A DNA stretch of 52,415 nucleotides from Funneliformis mosseae (taxonomy: Eukaryota > Glomeromycota > Glomeromycetes > Glomerales > Glomeraceae), in contig CAJVPP010000075.1 of NCBI GenBank assembly GCA_910592005.1, positions 1 to 52,415 of the forward strand, written 5' to 3'. The notes beneath the pieces are model-generated. The model did no database searches, had not been told where the DNA came from, and saw only the letters and a list, made by a program, of their open reading frames with translations. How positions within the stretch are numbered: position 1 is the first letter of the stretch; every line of letters starts with the position of its first letter. Positions 21,161 through 33,927 of this stretch are shown piece by piece. The translations under genes were made by a program, and so were the position numbers.

Positions 21161-21640
21161 CACTGCCATACAATAAATTACCAGATTTTATAAATTTTAC
21201 TTAGTAATATATAGTAAAATTGAAGATCTTTAGATTGCATAAAAGTTTATAAGTTTCAATAAAAGTCATCTAATTTTTTTTATTTAATAGCTGATCAATT
21301 ATAGTTTTTAGATATTAAAATAAAAAAAGAAATTTTTTAGAACATGAAAAAATTTTCTCATATTGAAGTATAAGCAACAATTTTTTTATATAATTTTTGC
21401 GTTTTTATATATAAAATTGTGTTGTATATTATTTTACAAATGAATAATTTTTCAGTATTTTATAAATAGAGTATTTTTGAATTATATTTTTAAAATTATA
21501 ATTGATTGGTTATTAAATAAAAAAATTTAGAGTGAAATTTATTAAAAATTCATAAACTTTTATAAATCTAAAGATCTTCAATTTTATTATATATTACTAA
21601 GTAAAATTTATAAAATTCAGTAATTTATTGTAGGGCAGTG
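21161..21640. mobile_element. 480-bp foldback element with TA target duplication
   Basis: The left end is CACTGCCATACAATAAATTA and the right end, reverse-complemented, is CACTGCCCTACAATAAATTA. TA flanks each end (21159-21160, 21641-21642). The two halves match in inverted orientation almost to the centre: GAAGATCTTTAGATT, TTTTTTTATTTAATA and, at the middle, CAACAATTTTTTTATATAAT against its inverted partner. The element is therefore essentially one 480-base imperfect palindrome with no coding capacity. TA duplication and size fit a non-autonomous Tc1/mariner-type foldback MITE. Confidence 0.85.
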
Positions 21641-21642
21641 TA

Positions 21643-22799
21643 TAACGGATACCTATAGGACTTAGAAAAAATCCTAAGGTCAGAAACTCCAACGTATAGA
21701 ATCAGCTGCCGCAGCCTTTCAACTTAGACGTTAAGATAAATGAAAATGAATCTAGTGACAATATATAATAAAGAATTTTTTTATTATTTTTTTATTAATT
21801 TTTATAGATTTATATATATGATAATCTAAAATAAATAATAAAGTTATTAATATTAATTGTATATTAAACTAAATCATAAAAACTAAAGTTTTATTATAAT
21901 TTATAAGCTAAACTTTTTTATGTTTGATAATATACTGTCATTTTAATTATATTGTAATTTGCTATTATACTTTATAGCATTTGTGATATATAAAACTTGT
22001 AATATTTAATATATAATATTTGTATATTTTAAAAATTTCTATATTATTAATATATGTAAATATAATATGTTAAATTTGAATATTATATTTATGCAGTATA
22101 TTTTAAAAAAAATTATTTTTACTAATATTAAAAAACTTGAATTCTATTTTTATATTTATGATAATAAAAAAAATTTAAAATATTAGATTGAAAAAAACTA
22201 AAAAATTAGATTTAATAAATCTATTATTATAAGAATTTTACAAAATAATTTATCATTGAAATTATTAATTCAAAAGTAAAAAGATATTAATATATTTCTA
22301 TTCTAAAATTTGAATTAGCATTTAAAAAAATTTGTATTATATTATTAACATAAAATTATATTAAATAATTTTATATTAATTTGAAATAGTTAAACTGCTT
22401 GTTAATGGATTGGAAATTTTAAGAATACATTGTTTTTTCTTCTGATTAAATTTTATAAATTTAAAAATTAAAATAAAATTTATCAAGAAAGCTTTATAGA
22501 AAAATAGAATTTGCTAAAAATATTACTATTATTAAAATTCTACAAATTATTTACTTAAAAGAATATAAGATTAGACTTTTTAATTAATTAAAATTTGATT
22601 AAACACTAGTTATAAAATATTTTTCTAGACATAAAAAATAAAGATCATATTTTTGCTACTTTATATACAAATGTGCAAATACTAATAGATTATATAAATT
22701 AAAAATCTTTGATTATTGAAAATCTTAATATTCAAAAATATTAATATATATAACTTATTAATGATTTATTGAAATAATATCAAGGTTTAGATAGTATTG
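21643..22799. other. A/T-rich decayed sequence
   Basis: No gene is recognised. It lies directly upstream of the pogo-like C-terminal relic in the same orientation, so part of it may be the unrecognisable middle of that transposase. Confidence 0.4.
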
Positions 22800-23397
22800 A
22801 CTTTTTTTTAGAAATGGCTTTAAAAAATTTTTTATTTATAAATATTAAGAAAATATAAAGGTTAGTATGCATTATTATTTTTTGATATTCTATTCAAACT
22901 TAAGATAAAATTATAGCTAATATGATTCCTAATTACTGAAATCATACTAAACTTATTTCTGCTAGTGAAAATGTCAAAGATTTAAAAGAAAATGAATTAC
23001 AATTTGAAGAACTTACTAATGCAATTAAAGATTTTAATTTTTCAATGATATACAAGCAAAGAGTTTCTATCCCTTTATGAAGAGAATAAAGTTTTGGATG
23101 ATGATAATATATTATAAAACTTATATACATATTTAAAAATAAGTTGATGATTAGATGATGATAGTGTTAAAATAGAAATCGTTAATATAAACTCTGCATA
23201 AAAAGTTTAGAAAATATTTGTGTATTTTTACTTCAACTAGAAGGTGCTATGAATATTAAAAATCTGTAAATATAAATAAATATATTAAATATATTGCACA
23301 GGATTGTAAAAGACTTATTAAATATTACATTTGCTCTTAATGCACACCTCTCTAAATGCACTCATATATCCGGGATGCATTTAGAGAGCTTTGACTG
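22800..23397 (+). pseudogene. Pogo/Tigger-like transposase C-terminus with terminal repeat
   Basis: Plus-strand codons read IPNY-stop-NHTKLI (Trp expected at the stop), then ENVKDLKENELQFEELTNAI and, after a frameshift, EFLSLYEENKVLDDDNIL. This is the tail organisation of pogo/Tigger (DDE_1, CENP-B-like) transposases: a NCWxHTG-type motif followed by an acidic C-terminus. The relic runs to a terminal end at 23397 (..GCTTTGACTG) followed by TA. Just inside, CTCTCTAAATGCA and TGCATTTAGAGAG form a 13-base inverted pair (23349-23387). The subterminal AAATGCAT words and CAGTC terminus match the pogo-like end at 48329. Multiple stops and frameshifts make it inactive, and its 5' end is not recognisable. 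Confidence 0.65.
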
Positions 23398-24279
23398 TAA
23401 TTATTATTTTTCTTTAGTTGATAGCGTTTACAGTATATTATCCATTATTTTAAATTAATAAAGATGAATTTATTAACAATTGTATTGAAGTATAAAATAT
23501 AGACATGATATGGAAAATTAGTATTGCGAAACAAGTTTGCTTGTCTCCAAAGATCATAAAACTAGTAAATGCAAAAATATTTGAGAAAAATGTTGTTGTT
23601 CGACCTGGGCATCTAAAAAGAAAGTGGACTATTTTTTCTATATGAAATTATGTTGATTAGTAACATCTGCGATCAGAATAAAACGCGTAAAAAAAGTGCG
23701 ATTTTCTTTCTCTCTTATATAAATGCGTAAAAGGTAGATTCACAGAGCACATGTCCTCCTATGTTAAAAACCTCGAATACCTTAAGGAAAATATCAAAAA
23801 GTCGAAAAGTGACAATTTAACATTATCATTTTGAGTTGGCATGTTGACACTTAAGTACTTGGTTGGGTGAAATGTTGGGGCACATCCTCCATTAAGCGTC
23901 AAGATACCACTGGTTTCTATGGATGCGATTGAACTGGTATGTCCGGCTTGGTTGTTAATGGTGGTTATCACATTGTTTAAATTCTTGACGCAAAGATTCT
24001 TCCAACACTTATGATACTATTATTATGCATTAATAAGTTAAATAAAATATTTCTAGATTGAGTATGAAAAAACGAGGTAAGGAGGCAAATTCCTTTACTT
24101 TTATTATTTATTTATAGCATTACTACTAATCTTCATGTGTCATATTAATTGTATAATTACTAGGCTATAGCTAACTAATTAGGTAATCAACCCAAATTAC
24201 AGATTTTTGGTTATCAAAATTTTATTGGTTAGCTCGAATAGATCATCCTTGAATTTTTTTTTTTTTTTACGAAACCATC
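23398..24279. other. Transition from transposon debris to the gene island
   Basis: From about 23,500 the sequence becomes richer in C/G. It includes the uncertain frame at 23759-23971 and the presumed promoter of the Mtf2-like gene. A TATATAAA-like word occurs near 23,720 and a T run just before the start codon. Confidence 0.4.
23759..23971 (-). CDS. Short hypothetical open frame, uncertain
   Basis: A 70-codon frame on the minus strand (MITTINNQAGHTSSIASIET, then a GGCAPTFHPTKYLSVNMPTQ segment) has varied, non-repetitive composition unlike the A/T shadows elsewhere. The frame stays open upstream of its Met (KNLNNV..), so it could be an exon of a gene divergent from the Mtf2-like gene. No family, signal peptide or splice structure could be confirmed. 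It is a candidate only. Confidence 0.25.
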   Translation of the reverse strand: MITTINNQAGHTSSIASIETSGILTLNGGCAPTFHPTKYLSVNMPTQNDNVKLSLFDFLIFSLRYSRFLT

Positions 24280-25573
24280 ATGTTCCAACTTATTAGAAAT
24301 CGACATTCAGGTACTTCATACTTAATATATTCGATTTGATAGGTAATTTTCAAATAAAAAAAAAAAAAAAGGAAATATTTTTCTAGGGAATAATATATTG
24401 AGAATCTTTTCACATACAACAAGAGGAAAAGATAGATATATTACAAGTAGTTCTACGGCGCAAGTTTTACCAGATAATTTAAATTCCAATCGATTAGATG
24501 CCGCAAATGAAGATGATGAGTTAATAAGTCAGCAATCTGAACGGGACGAATTTGAAACTTCATCACCCGAAGCTTCATCACCCGAATCTTCATCACCTGA
24601 TGAATGGAAGTTCTTATTTGAGACTGTGATCGAAGAAGAGAAGAAAGAACGCGAACGTCATCCATCATCTTTTGATAATCATGATAGGTATGATAGGTAT
24701 TCACCACCACCTAGAAAACGACAGTCATCAAGAGAGGAAATTTATCGAGAGAGTCAAAAAAGATTTATACCTTTTGAAAAAAATGAGGGCGCTTTCCATA
24801 GAATCTTTCGTACCCTCCTTGATAGTAAAAATTATGAACGTTGGAAAGATTCGAGATTAGACACGATGAATGAAGAATCAAAGTCATCAACAATTGAACA
24901 ATATTTGTATGATTTAATGCGACGAGGTGAAAAACAACAACCGGTGAGCGAACAACAAGGGATTCAATTAGAACGAGAGGATGATGTACCAAATGAGTCG
25001 ATGAAAGAAGCATCATCATTATCAAATGTATTTAATGAACCGGAGAATGAAGCAATAGAAATCAAAAATGAATTATTAAAATGCGAAACAAAAATACGAT
25101 TTCAAGAGATCATTTCTAAAAATATTTTTGGAGTTGATCATGAGAATTCTATTAAATCAAAGCGCGTAGTTGATGATTTCAATAGACCATTTCCCTTTAG
25201 ATATGAAATGTTATTAAATCAATCAATTTTATTGTGTAATATTAAATTTAAAGATCCTCATTTAGCTTTATCAATATTTGAACAAACAAAAAGAAGGGGA
25301 TTATTATCTTATGTATTGGGTTGTTCTACAAGAGTATATAATCAAATATTATTAATTAGATGGGAATTTTGGAAAGATATAAAGGGAATCGAAAGGTTAT
25401 TGGATGAAATGAAATATAATGGAGTTTCATTTAATGATGAGACTTTTAAGATTATTTCTGATATTAGTTTAGAAGTTGCTTCATATACTAACTCGGAGAA
25501 ATGGGATTTATTTGATATAGAAGCTTACAAAAACGTCTTAAAATTATTTAAAATAAATGAAGGAAAACTTTAA
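24280..25573 (+). CDS. Mtf2-like mitochondrial gene-expression factor
   Basis: Exon 1 (24280-24310) gives MFQLIRNRHS. A 76-base intron (GTACTT..TTCTAG) joins it in frame to GNNILRIFSHTTRGKDRYIT, and the frame closes at TAA 25573, giving 405 residues. The N-terminus is Arg-rich and nearly free of acidic residues, a plausible mitochondrial presequence. A long acidic, Ser/Glu-rich central part follows (EASSPESSSPDEW). The C-terminal domain (about 245-400) contains LALSIFEQTKRRGLLSYVLG, STRVYNQILLIRWEFW and IKGIERLLDEMKYNGV, matching the Mtf2-like C-terminal domain of fungal factors. Yeast Mtf2/Nam1 supports processing and translation of mitochondrial mRNAs such as COX1. The next gene downstream also encodes a mitochondrial protein. 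The start was chosen because only exon 1 supplies a targeting sequence. Family call moderately secure. Confidence 0.75.
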
Positions 25574-25717
25574 ATTTGATCAATTTATTGACAAATATTA
25601 ATAAAGTTTCACCAGTAAAAAAATGTTGATCAGTTACACAAATTGATAAAAAAAATCGATATAAAGTTCCGAGAATTTTTTTTTTTTTCTCGTTTTTGAC
25701 AATTTCTTTAATTATTT

Positions 25718-26333
25718 ATGGCAGCAACAAATCAACATCCTTTTCTTTCAAATGTACCTTTTAAAGACGAAACTCCCTTACCAGAAGATATACCAAGAGT
25801 AGATGACGTTGGAACGACTTCTGCTCCTTTAAAATCTGCTGCTTTTTTTATTGGTGCTTATTGTAAAGACTTTAATGATGATTATATGCTTTGCAAAAAT
25901 GAAAATAATGATCCAAAACATTGCTTAAAAGAAGGTAGAAAAGTTACAAGGTGTACTATCGAGCTGTAAGTATATATATGTATAAACACACACATACACA
26001 CACATATATATATATGCAGTTTTTGAGAAAGTTTCTTATAATTTTCATTTAGGCTTCGTAAGTTACGTGAAAATTGTGATAAAGAATTTGAAGCTCATTG
26101 GCAGTGTTTGGATAAAAATAATCAGGAATATTATCAATGTAGACCACAAGAAAAGACATTTAATACTTGTGTATTTAACGCGTTGGTAATTATCTCTTTT
26201 CTAAATTAAAAAAAAAAAAAAAAACTCTTTTAACACTTTATATTTTTAGAATTTAGAAAAAGTTATTCCTGGGACCCCTCAGGGAAAACCTCCAATTCAT
26301 CTTAAAGAAAGTCCTATTTTTAAACCAAGTTAA
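25718..26333 (+). CDS. NDUFA8: NADH:ubiquinone oxidoreductase accessory subunit NDUFA8 (PGIV/19 kDa)
   Basis: Three exons (25718-25965, 26053-26185, 26250-26333) join in frame to 154 residues. Four CX9C motifs are present: CKDFNDDYMLC, CLKEGRKVTRC, CDKEFEAHWQC and CRPQEKTFNTC. They form the twin CHCH fold of this complex I subunit, oxidised by Mia40 in the intermembrane space. The C-terminus VIPGTPQGKPPIHLKESPIF is also typical. The protein sits on the intermembrane-space face of the membrane arm and is needed for complex I assembly. It carries no cleavable presequence, as expected for Mia40 substrates. Introns start GTAAGT and GTAATT; intron 1 contains a CA/TA microsatellite. The ATG follows a T-rich leader 145 bases after the Mtf2-like gene, so each has its own short promoter. 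The length is slightly below the animal protein (172). Confidence 0.95.
25982..26014. repeat. CA/TA dinucleotide microsatellite in NDUFA8 intron 1
   Basis: Runs of ACACAC followed by ATATATAT inside the first intron. Confidence 0.7.
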
Positions 26334-26576
26334 GAAAAATAATTGGCAATGAAAGTTTATAATTATTGTCAATTGTATAATAACTTTGTATTATGAAAAA
26401 AAAGAAATTATAAAAATGAGATTTTTCACGTCAAAAAAAAAAACAAAAAAATTTTGAACATTTTTAAATTTTTTATTTTTTTTTAAAAAACGAATTATCT
26501 ACTAAAAAAAAAAAAAATCAAATATATTGTGTATATATATAATTAATCTTTTAAGGAGACTAAATAAAAAGTTTGA

Positions 26577-26607
<31 letters not shown>

Positions 26608-27191
26608 GATTTTTATACAAAAGAAACTATAAACAAAAGGTATCAATGTTGAATAAATAAAAAAAAAAAACTTACAAGAAAACTAATTATTTTTCTCATT
26701 CCCCACCAAATGAATTTTTTACTATTTGTTATGTTAATTAAGATAAATAATATTTTTTACCCAAAATAATTTACTACTACCCATGTATTTTTGTATATAG
26801 ACATTTTTGAGTATGCAAAGAATGTACAGAGTGACACAAAAGTAATATATATATATATATATACATATATTTTGTCAAGGAATAAATATATGCTTAAATT
26901 GTTTAAATGACTGTACGAAAGGTGTTTTCCAAGCATTTTAATCCACGATCAAAATAAATTCAAATTTCATTTTTGGTGTTTATATGCTGCGAAAATGTTT
27001 TTCTTCAGTTTATGTACTTGAAGTCCATTAGGTTTTTGATAATATCGGAAATCTACAAATAAGCCAACACCTTTAAACGTCTTTGTTTACACACCGAAAG
27101 AAGAATTCAGTATCCTAAAAAAAACCACAACAAAACTTTGCCCACCGCTAATCTCAACGAGTAATTTTTATTGCCCGCGTGTATCATTAAA
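26334..27191. other. Convergent intergenic region between NDUFA8 and the velvet gene
   Basis: This holds the 3' ends of two converging genes. It is rich in A runs, with an (AAT)n microsatellite at about 26578-26601 and a (TA)n tract at about 26850-26870. AATAAA-like words occur on both strands, but no poly(A) site can be fixed. Confidence 0.5.
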
Positions 27192-30100
27192 TTAATACTT
27201 TCCACCACCACCACCAACACTTTCATTAACGTTCCTCTCACCTTCCGCATCACCACCTTGTCGTCTTAACGGGTAATTACCTTCAAAACCCGCGGCCCGT
27301 GGCGAAGATTTTTCATTACTGCCACTACTCAAATTGGGTTTTACACCATTGTTCTTACTACTATTATTACCTCCGTTACCGTCTGAACTAGAGGTCATAC
27401 CAAAGGTTCCTCGGTTTTGTGAATTCGATGCGGAATGAGAATATGGATGTTCATAAGATTGCTTAGGTGTTTGTGATTGTGGTGAATTTATTTGCTGCGA
27501 GCTAGGAGTAGTAGTATGTAATGGTGGAGCGGACGTGACTGAATGATATGCAGGACTACTAGAACTCGCCACAAAACGTTCGTTACGATCGCTTAATGTC
27601 AATGGAACTAACGAAGGTAGAGTTACTGTCGTACGAGTTGCCGTTGGGATTATTGGCATGCCTGAATAGGATGATGACGCTTGTGATGATGATGTTGAAC
27701 TAGGATTTGTAGCTGGTGTAGCACTCGGGTTACTGGTGGATGCTAAAGGTTCACCCGAAAATGTAGAACGACGTTCGTATGGATTATTGTAATCAATATT
27801 ATGCCTTGACTTTTCTGTTGATGAAGGGGTCATTGGTGTAGAGGTTGGTGGCAACATTAGAGCAGTACGTGCTGTATCACCTTGTTGGGAATGTGATGAT
27901 TGTGACACTGGTGGTGATTTAATGGCAGCACTACTACTAGGAGTGCCATATGGCGATACGACATCACGTGGTGGATACCCTACATCGTATGGGGGTCTGC
28001 CATAAAGATCATGTCTCATATATTCATGTGGTCGAGCTGGATGAGGATAAATATGAGCAAATGCGGAAGGAGGAGCACCATACATTCTTGATGGATGGGG
28101 AGCGGGTGGTGCAGTAGCACTGTGTTCGGTATTTGGTTGAGATGATTGAGATGATGATTGTTGTTGTTGTTGTTGTTGCTGTTGTGGTTGATTCTGCTGT
28201 TGCTCGTTTGACAATAAGTTTTGGATTGGTATTTTAGATTGTGGGTTATTAGGATCACCAGAAGTATCAATTGGTGGAACTGGGGCGTATTCCGCTGTTT
28301 TCGGTGGTGGTGGAATCGGAGGATGTGCATATGGAGCATAATAATCCGAATATGGATAAATTGGATGTCCACGGGGTGGTGGAGGTGTCACGGGAGCACT
28401 TCCACGATATTGAGATGATGATGGTTCCAAGTTAGGATCCCTTGATTGTGAACGTTCGCCATAATGCGGCCAAGGCGCACGTTGAGGCGGATAAGAACCT
28501 GATGGATCATATCCGTACGGTCTGACAGATCCCGGAGAATCGCTTGGTGGATGACCAACTCTTGGGGGTGTATCATAATATCCGGGTGCGGGTTGTCCCG
28601 GATACATTGGTGGCCTACCGTAAGCTGGATATGGATAACGATGGTGATCAGAACCATCAGGTATTGGTGGGGGAGGATGTGGGTAATAATATGGATGATA
28701 GCCATATCTTCGATCATACGGATCATAATAAGGAGAGTAATGAGGATCTGTCATATAATCTGGGCGATCATGCCATGAATGAGGTCGATGTGGCGGATAT
28801 CCTGGCCCTGGTCCGTACATTGGTGTGTTTGGATCATAATGTGGAATATGAGGTGGCATATGTTCGTACATTCGACGCGGGGATGATGGACTTATGCTGG
28901 TATGATCTTTACGTTTGTCATAGCTTGAATGTATTATCTCTGGACTTAATTTTGAACGTGTATCATCGGCAGTTGGAGTATGTAAATCCGCATCAGATGA
29001 TTCTCCACTGTCATCATCCCTTTTACCATCAGGACGTGGACGTTTCAATCTAGAATGATCGATCAACTCTAGTTCCTTCCTATCACGTTTTGCTAACCGC
29101 CTAGATAGATGATACAGAGTTTTTAAAAAATGATGATAAAAATGATAAAATAATAAAGATGTTAGTACAAACAGCAATTAAACAATTTTTTTTTTCTTTT
29201 TTTTTTTAGGGGGGATCAAATGAAAATTTATTTTATTTTTATTTTATATTTATTTGTGAGAATCTTGATACGAGGATCAAAAAATCGCCACATATAAACC
29301 CACAAATAACCTTCGTATTCTGATTTCTTTCCTTATTCGGATTTTTAAACCTTGATCAGCAAATGATCTTGATAAAAATGTGGACTCTAGATAGTCAAAA
29401 GTCAAATTTACGAATGAGTTCGAGTTTACATGACCTGGAATGAACAATAATATTTAATGAAACTAACCTTCCATGCCGGGAAACCGTTTTGCGGAATATA
29501 CAATAAAGATATCAGAAAAGATTGACTTGCAATGATAAACTTCTCTTCTATAAAATTCAAAATTCGAAATTACAAATGAAAAAATAATTATAAACTTGAA
29601 GAAGGATAGATAACTCTTAACGATATTTAAGATTTGACACGATAATAAAAAAAAAGATTTATATATAAATACCCAATTATTTCAAAAAGACTGAGTTTAA
29701 GTCGGTAAGTTCCTTCCATACGCACAGAAAGGTCGGGAAATACGAAAAATCCGGCATCCGAATTATCAATATCTTTAAGATGATATAAAGAAGATACGAC
29801 TGAACCTGTTGTAGAACGAGTTTTTCCGTCTCTCAATAAATGTAATTCTTCATCAGTATCAGGTGCCACCAGGGATGCATACATGAAGAAGTATGGATTC
29901 TGAAGAAAGGAACTAAAACATCAAGGAGTATTAAAACTTTTGACTTGGCGCAGGATGATCACGAGAAAATCATGTGATATACAGATATATACATTACCTT
30001 TTTTCGGATTGTGGTAAGCTGGCATCATACACTTTGAGTTGTATTATTGGTGGAGGATCAATTGGACGTCTATCAGCTGTTGAATGAATTAACATATATA

Positions 30101-30682
30101 AATTACGAATTTGTTTTTTTTTTAAATTATGGATAGCATTGTCGTCGGACAAGTGATCATTGGCCAATTATGAAATTTTCAACTCCCACTTAAATAGAAA
30201 CTAAATAAAGACTATATCAATTAAAAAAATTCGGAATTACTGTATATTATTTAAAAATTAAAAAGGCGAGTACTTCATTATAATTTTTTTTTTTTTGGTG
30301 AATGATATTTAATTTTTTTCACCATATTGAGAGACAAAAGAGCAAAATCTAATGGTGATCATCCCAATCCATTCAAATTTGGTAAGAATCCAGGTTTCAT
30401 ATCTTACCTTTCTCACCTATGCCACACATCCTCGATTGTTTTGGTTGTTGCCTCAAAATAAGTTCATATTGTCTAAACATCAGACAGAATAATATACTTA
30501 ATAAAAAATTTAGAACACAAAAAAACCACGTGAAATCGCAAAGCGAAGGGATGGAAATTATATTTATGGTTCTAAATGGTTACCGACACTCCAAGGAAAA
30601 TTCTTAAAATAACTTACATCTCTTGTCGCTCATCTCTACGCTGTCGTACTTTAGTGAATTGATAGGACACAATATCTTCCAT
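27192..30682 (-). CDS. Velvet-domain transcriptional regulator with long Pro/Ser/Gln/Tyr-rich tail
   Basis: Seven exons on the minus strand: 30618-30682, 30408-30472, 29998-30076, 29673-29912, 29468-29547, 29311-29386 and 27192-29100. All joins keep frame (2514 bases, 837 residues). Exons 1-6 encode the velvet domain (about 20-200): YELILRQQPKQSRMCGIGEK, DRRPIDPPPIIQLKVYD, SFLQNPYFFMYASLVAPDTD, GYFG-type core seen as AGFFVFPDLSVRMEGTYRL, VYHCKSIFSDIFIVYSAKRF and RSFADQGLKIRIRKE. The fold is NF-kappaB-like and binds DNA and other velvet proteins, controlling development and secondary metabolism in fungi. The tail (about 202-837) is one exon: Pro/Tyr/His-rich (YYPHPPPPIPD), a Gln run encoded by CAA/CAG near residue 510, then Ser/Thr-rich. 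A basic KRPRPDGKR patch may be a nuclear signal. The domain resembles VelB/VelC more than VosA, but the subtype is unresolved. Confidence 0.93.
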
Positions 30683-31757
30683 TTTGGTTCAACTTGTGAA
30701 AAAGGGACAATGCTTTTGAATTTTAAAGAGGATAGCAAATAAGAAAAAAAAAAAAAAAAAAGTTTTTCAGAAATAAAGAAGCGCGAGATAAAAGAGTCAG
30801 TTTATTTAATATCAAAGCAAGAACCAAAAGTATAATAGATAACATAGATAAGTGGTTAAAAAGAAGGAAACCAAACGGGCAAATTATTTGAACGAGTGTA
30901 ATAATTTACAGAGCAAATAACGCAACTTATGAAAAAAAAAAAAATGGTTCGAACCTTTGTTCGTGAAGAAAAAAAAAGATATAATTCAAATGAATCTTTG
31001 ATTAATTTTCACTTTTTTTTTTTTTTTTTTTGGGGTGGAAACAAATAGTGGTAACGGGAGATAAAATAAGACGCCTATATATACAGAAAATACTTTTTCG
31101 GATTAGGTATGTAATATACTTTATGGCTGATTTCAAGGTAAAATTTAAATGTGGACAAACCAGGGAACAGGAAGCTAATCCGAAAAATAATTAAAGTGTT
31201 ATTTATACACTTATATAACTAATTTATATACAACTGGTTACTACAAATTTTGTTTGGTTGAAACAAAAGTACAAAGAAAAGAATAATTATAAAAATTTTG
31301 GTATATTTATAATTTTGACTTTTTTTTTTATACAATAAATAAAATAAAATTCGTTCATCTTAACTAAATATAACATTATAAAAATATTCTCACTGATATC
31401 AACCCCTTATTTGGTACAGGTTGTTTGGGAAAGAATGTTCACCAAAAAATGGCAAAAAGTCGTACAATTTTCAAAGCCCACATCTCTTTTAAAAAAAAGG
31501 TAGATACACCAAATACCTGTTTATATAACCATGAAAACTTAAAAGCGAAACAAAGAATCTGATCTAAAAGGGAGGGTCCCTTTTTGTTTGGAGTCACCTT
31601 CCCAAATATGCGGTGATGGTTATACTTCCGATATATTCCATATGATGTCCTTGGATCTTGTATAAAATTGGAAATTTAGAAAAAAAACTTAAAATGGCTT
31701 AATTCTTTGAACCGAATAAAGTTATAATTTATGCGTAAGTATCGAAAAAAAGTAGGA

Positions 31758-31789
<32 letters not shown>

Positions 31790-33809
31790 GCCAATTATAA
31801 TCGAAAGAGACATGAACAAAACAATCATGAATCGAACTTTAGATCGTCTATCGCTTCCTTAAAAAATCCAGAAAGTTGGAATTAACCTGTTGGCGACATG
31901 AGGTTTCATTATGATTTCAACATTAGGGACCAATTCCTTATCTTTATTTATGATAAAGAACCCATATAAAAGCTCGTTATACAAATGAACATTTGGTGGT
32001 GGTGCATAATTATTTATTTTATTTTATTTTATTTTATGATTTTTAAAGTACGTTATCCTTTTCACAGTATACAATAGACCAAATACCTCGAAATTGGCAA
32101 AACATTCTGACAATGAGACCAAAAAAATAGTGACATTTCGAGAACCTGATACCGACTACAAGGATGTGAAATTAGTATTTGTATGGGAAAATTAAAATCA
32201 AAGCGAGGAACTTTTTTTTTTTTTAGAATCATGCAGATTTCTTGTTTATTACTAAAGAGGCAAAAGCAAGAGGTGTGTGACCAACTTTCAAACCTGTTAA
32301 AGTTTAGCGGGAGCGGACCGATTCGGAAAACTTTTTTTATTTAATTGTCCATAAATGTGAGTGATTGAACTGTTTACCCAAAATAAAAAAAAAAAACTTT
32401 TTGGGGGAAAATTCACTTGCATCTCTTTTGGTCTGCGGAAAACGAAAAAAGAAAGGTTTTCCCCTGAAAATTTTTCGGAATTCCTGCGGTTAGGAATGTT
32501 GTGAGAGGGCTTGAAAAAAAAAAAAAAAAGGATTTTGTGTTTCTTGTGCGCCCATAACCTGGAATACAAAAGAACAAAACAATGACTGTTTAGTGGTTCT
32601 GGTTAATCCAACTTTAATATGATCCTTCCAAACACCTGTTATTTCTTATCTTTATGGTTATACTATAGACGTAATCGTACATAAATCGCACTAATTGGCT
32701 TCTCAATAACATTTGATGATGATCAAAAATCCAGATAATTGTGTTTTAACCTTAACCGAAAAAAAGAACATAATTCCATTTATTTTACAGCAGGTTACAT
32801 AATATCGTGTGACCATCTAGGAATTTCCGAATTTGATTAAAAAAAATCCGATGATCAACAGTAAAGATAAAAACCCGGTTTGCGTCCGATATTTTTATAT
32901 CTATTTTGAGAATTCGCCGTCTCGAATTAAGGTCGCACCATCATACTATTTGCAACTTGCAGAATATTAAATATGAATCCATCCGAAAAATGCAATTAAT
33001 TAAATATTAATGTAGTCCAAAACATAAATTCGATTGTAATGTGATGATAAATAATAAACAATTCTCTGCGCCAAGTCATGAAAATTTGGTATTGATTAAT
33101 CTAAATTAGAACGAAATGTGTAACTTTGGTTGATGATGCCTTCTTCCATGCATAGATTTTATAAACAAAATAAAGTTCAAAACAAAAAATGAACCCTAGA
33201 TTAGGCAAGAGACGCGACTTTGTTCTCAGATTCGATCATTCATTGGTTCGTTCTCGATTCATGTTTCACGTGACGTTGATAGATTTGTGAAATAGGTTCA
33301 TTGACAGTTATAATTATGCAAAGAACTTTACTTTAATTGGAATACAAGCTCTTTACTCACAATATGTAATCATGTAGTACTTTGACCAATATAACAATGG
33401 TATATCTCAAAATAAATAAATAAATAAATAAAAAAATTCGAACTGGTATTTAAACACGTGCTCAATCTCTTACAAAAGAAGCTCAAAACATGAAAAAAAC
33501 TTTAACAGAAAAAAACCAAATAGATTTTATTATTTTTTAATCTTTATTTAGTACAACCAAACCATTGAATGGTTGTATTCCTATTTTGCTATGTTTTGAT
33601 ATACATTCATCATTTTTTCACAATCTCTTTTTACAATGGTTTCGGCAACTGAGCGTAGACTTGAAAACTCAGAATATAAAAAGAATTTTTATGTAGAATT
33701 AGCTAAAGTTCGAATTTTTTGGTTGATCCAGTAGAGAATGTAAAGAATGGTAATTACCAATCACGTATCGACTCGATTTTAGAGGCTAAATTATACAATT
33801 ATAATATCA
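30683..33809. other. Long non-coding region upstream of the velvet gene
   Basis: About 3.1 kb without a credible gene on either strand. It holds many long T or A runs (for example 28 T ending at 31789), an (ATTTT)n tract near 32016-32036 and (AAAT)n near 33414-33432. A 90-codon open stretch (32297-32569, minus) is Phe/Lys-rich because of such runs and is not called. The region probably contains promoters and long leaders of the divergent velvet and MGM101 genes. Confidence 0.5.
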
Positions 33810-33927
33810 TTGGCTGCTGATTTAATTGACCACGTGACGGACCGATCCGATCCCAACCTTCAGATTGGACCGAGATCGGTCATATGATCGGATCGCGATC
33901 CAAACCGTCTATCGTTAACATCCCTAA
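33810..33927. mobile_element. Possible hAT-like transposon end
   Basis: Read on the minus strand the patch begins TTAGGGATGTTAACGATAGA, which resembles hAT-type termini (TAGGGATG..). It continues with GATCGGATCG/CGATCCGATC palindromic words unlike the A/T-rich surroundings. The partner end and an 8-base target duplication were not found, so this may be a fragment only. Confidence 0.3.

Noticed and set aside
28544..29053. 169-codon plus-strand open frame
   Set aside because: Antisense shadow of the Pro/Tyr/His-rich velvet tail exon; its Asp/His/Val-rich composition is the complement of that repeat-rich coding sequence.
30937..30970. tRNA-like GGTTCGAACC word
   Set aside because: No acceptor stem, D-arm or anticodon arm could be placed around it; it lies among A runs.
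32297..32569. 90-codon minus-strand open frame
   Set aside because: Phe/Lys-rich product of homopolymers in the long non-coding region; no recognisable domain.
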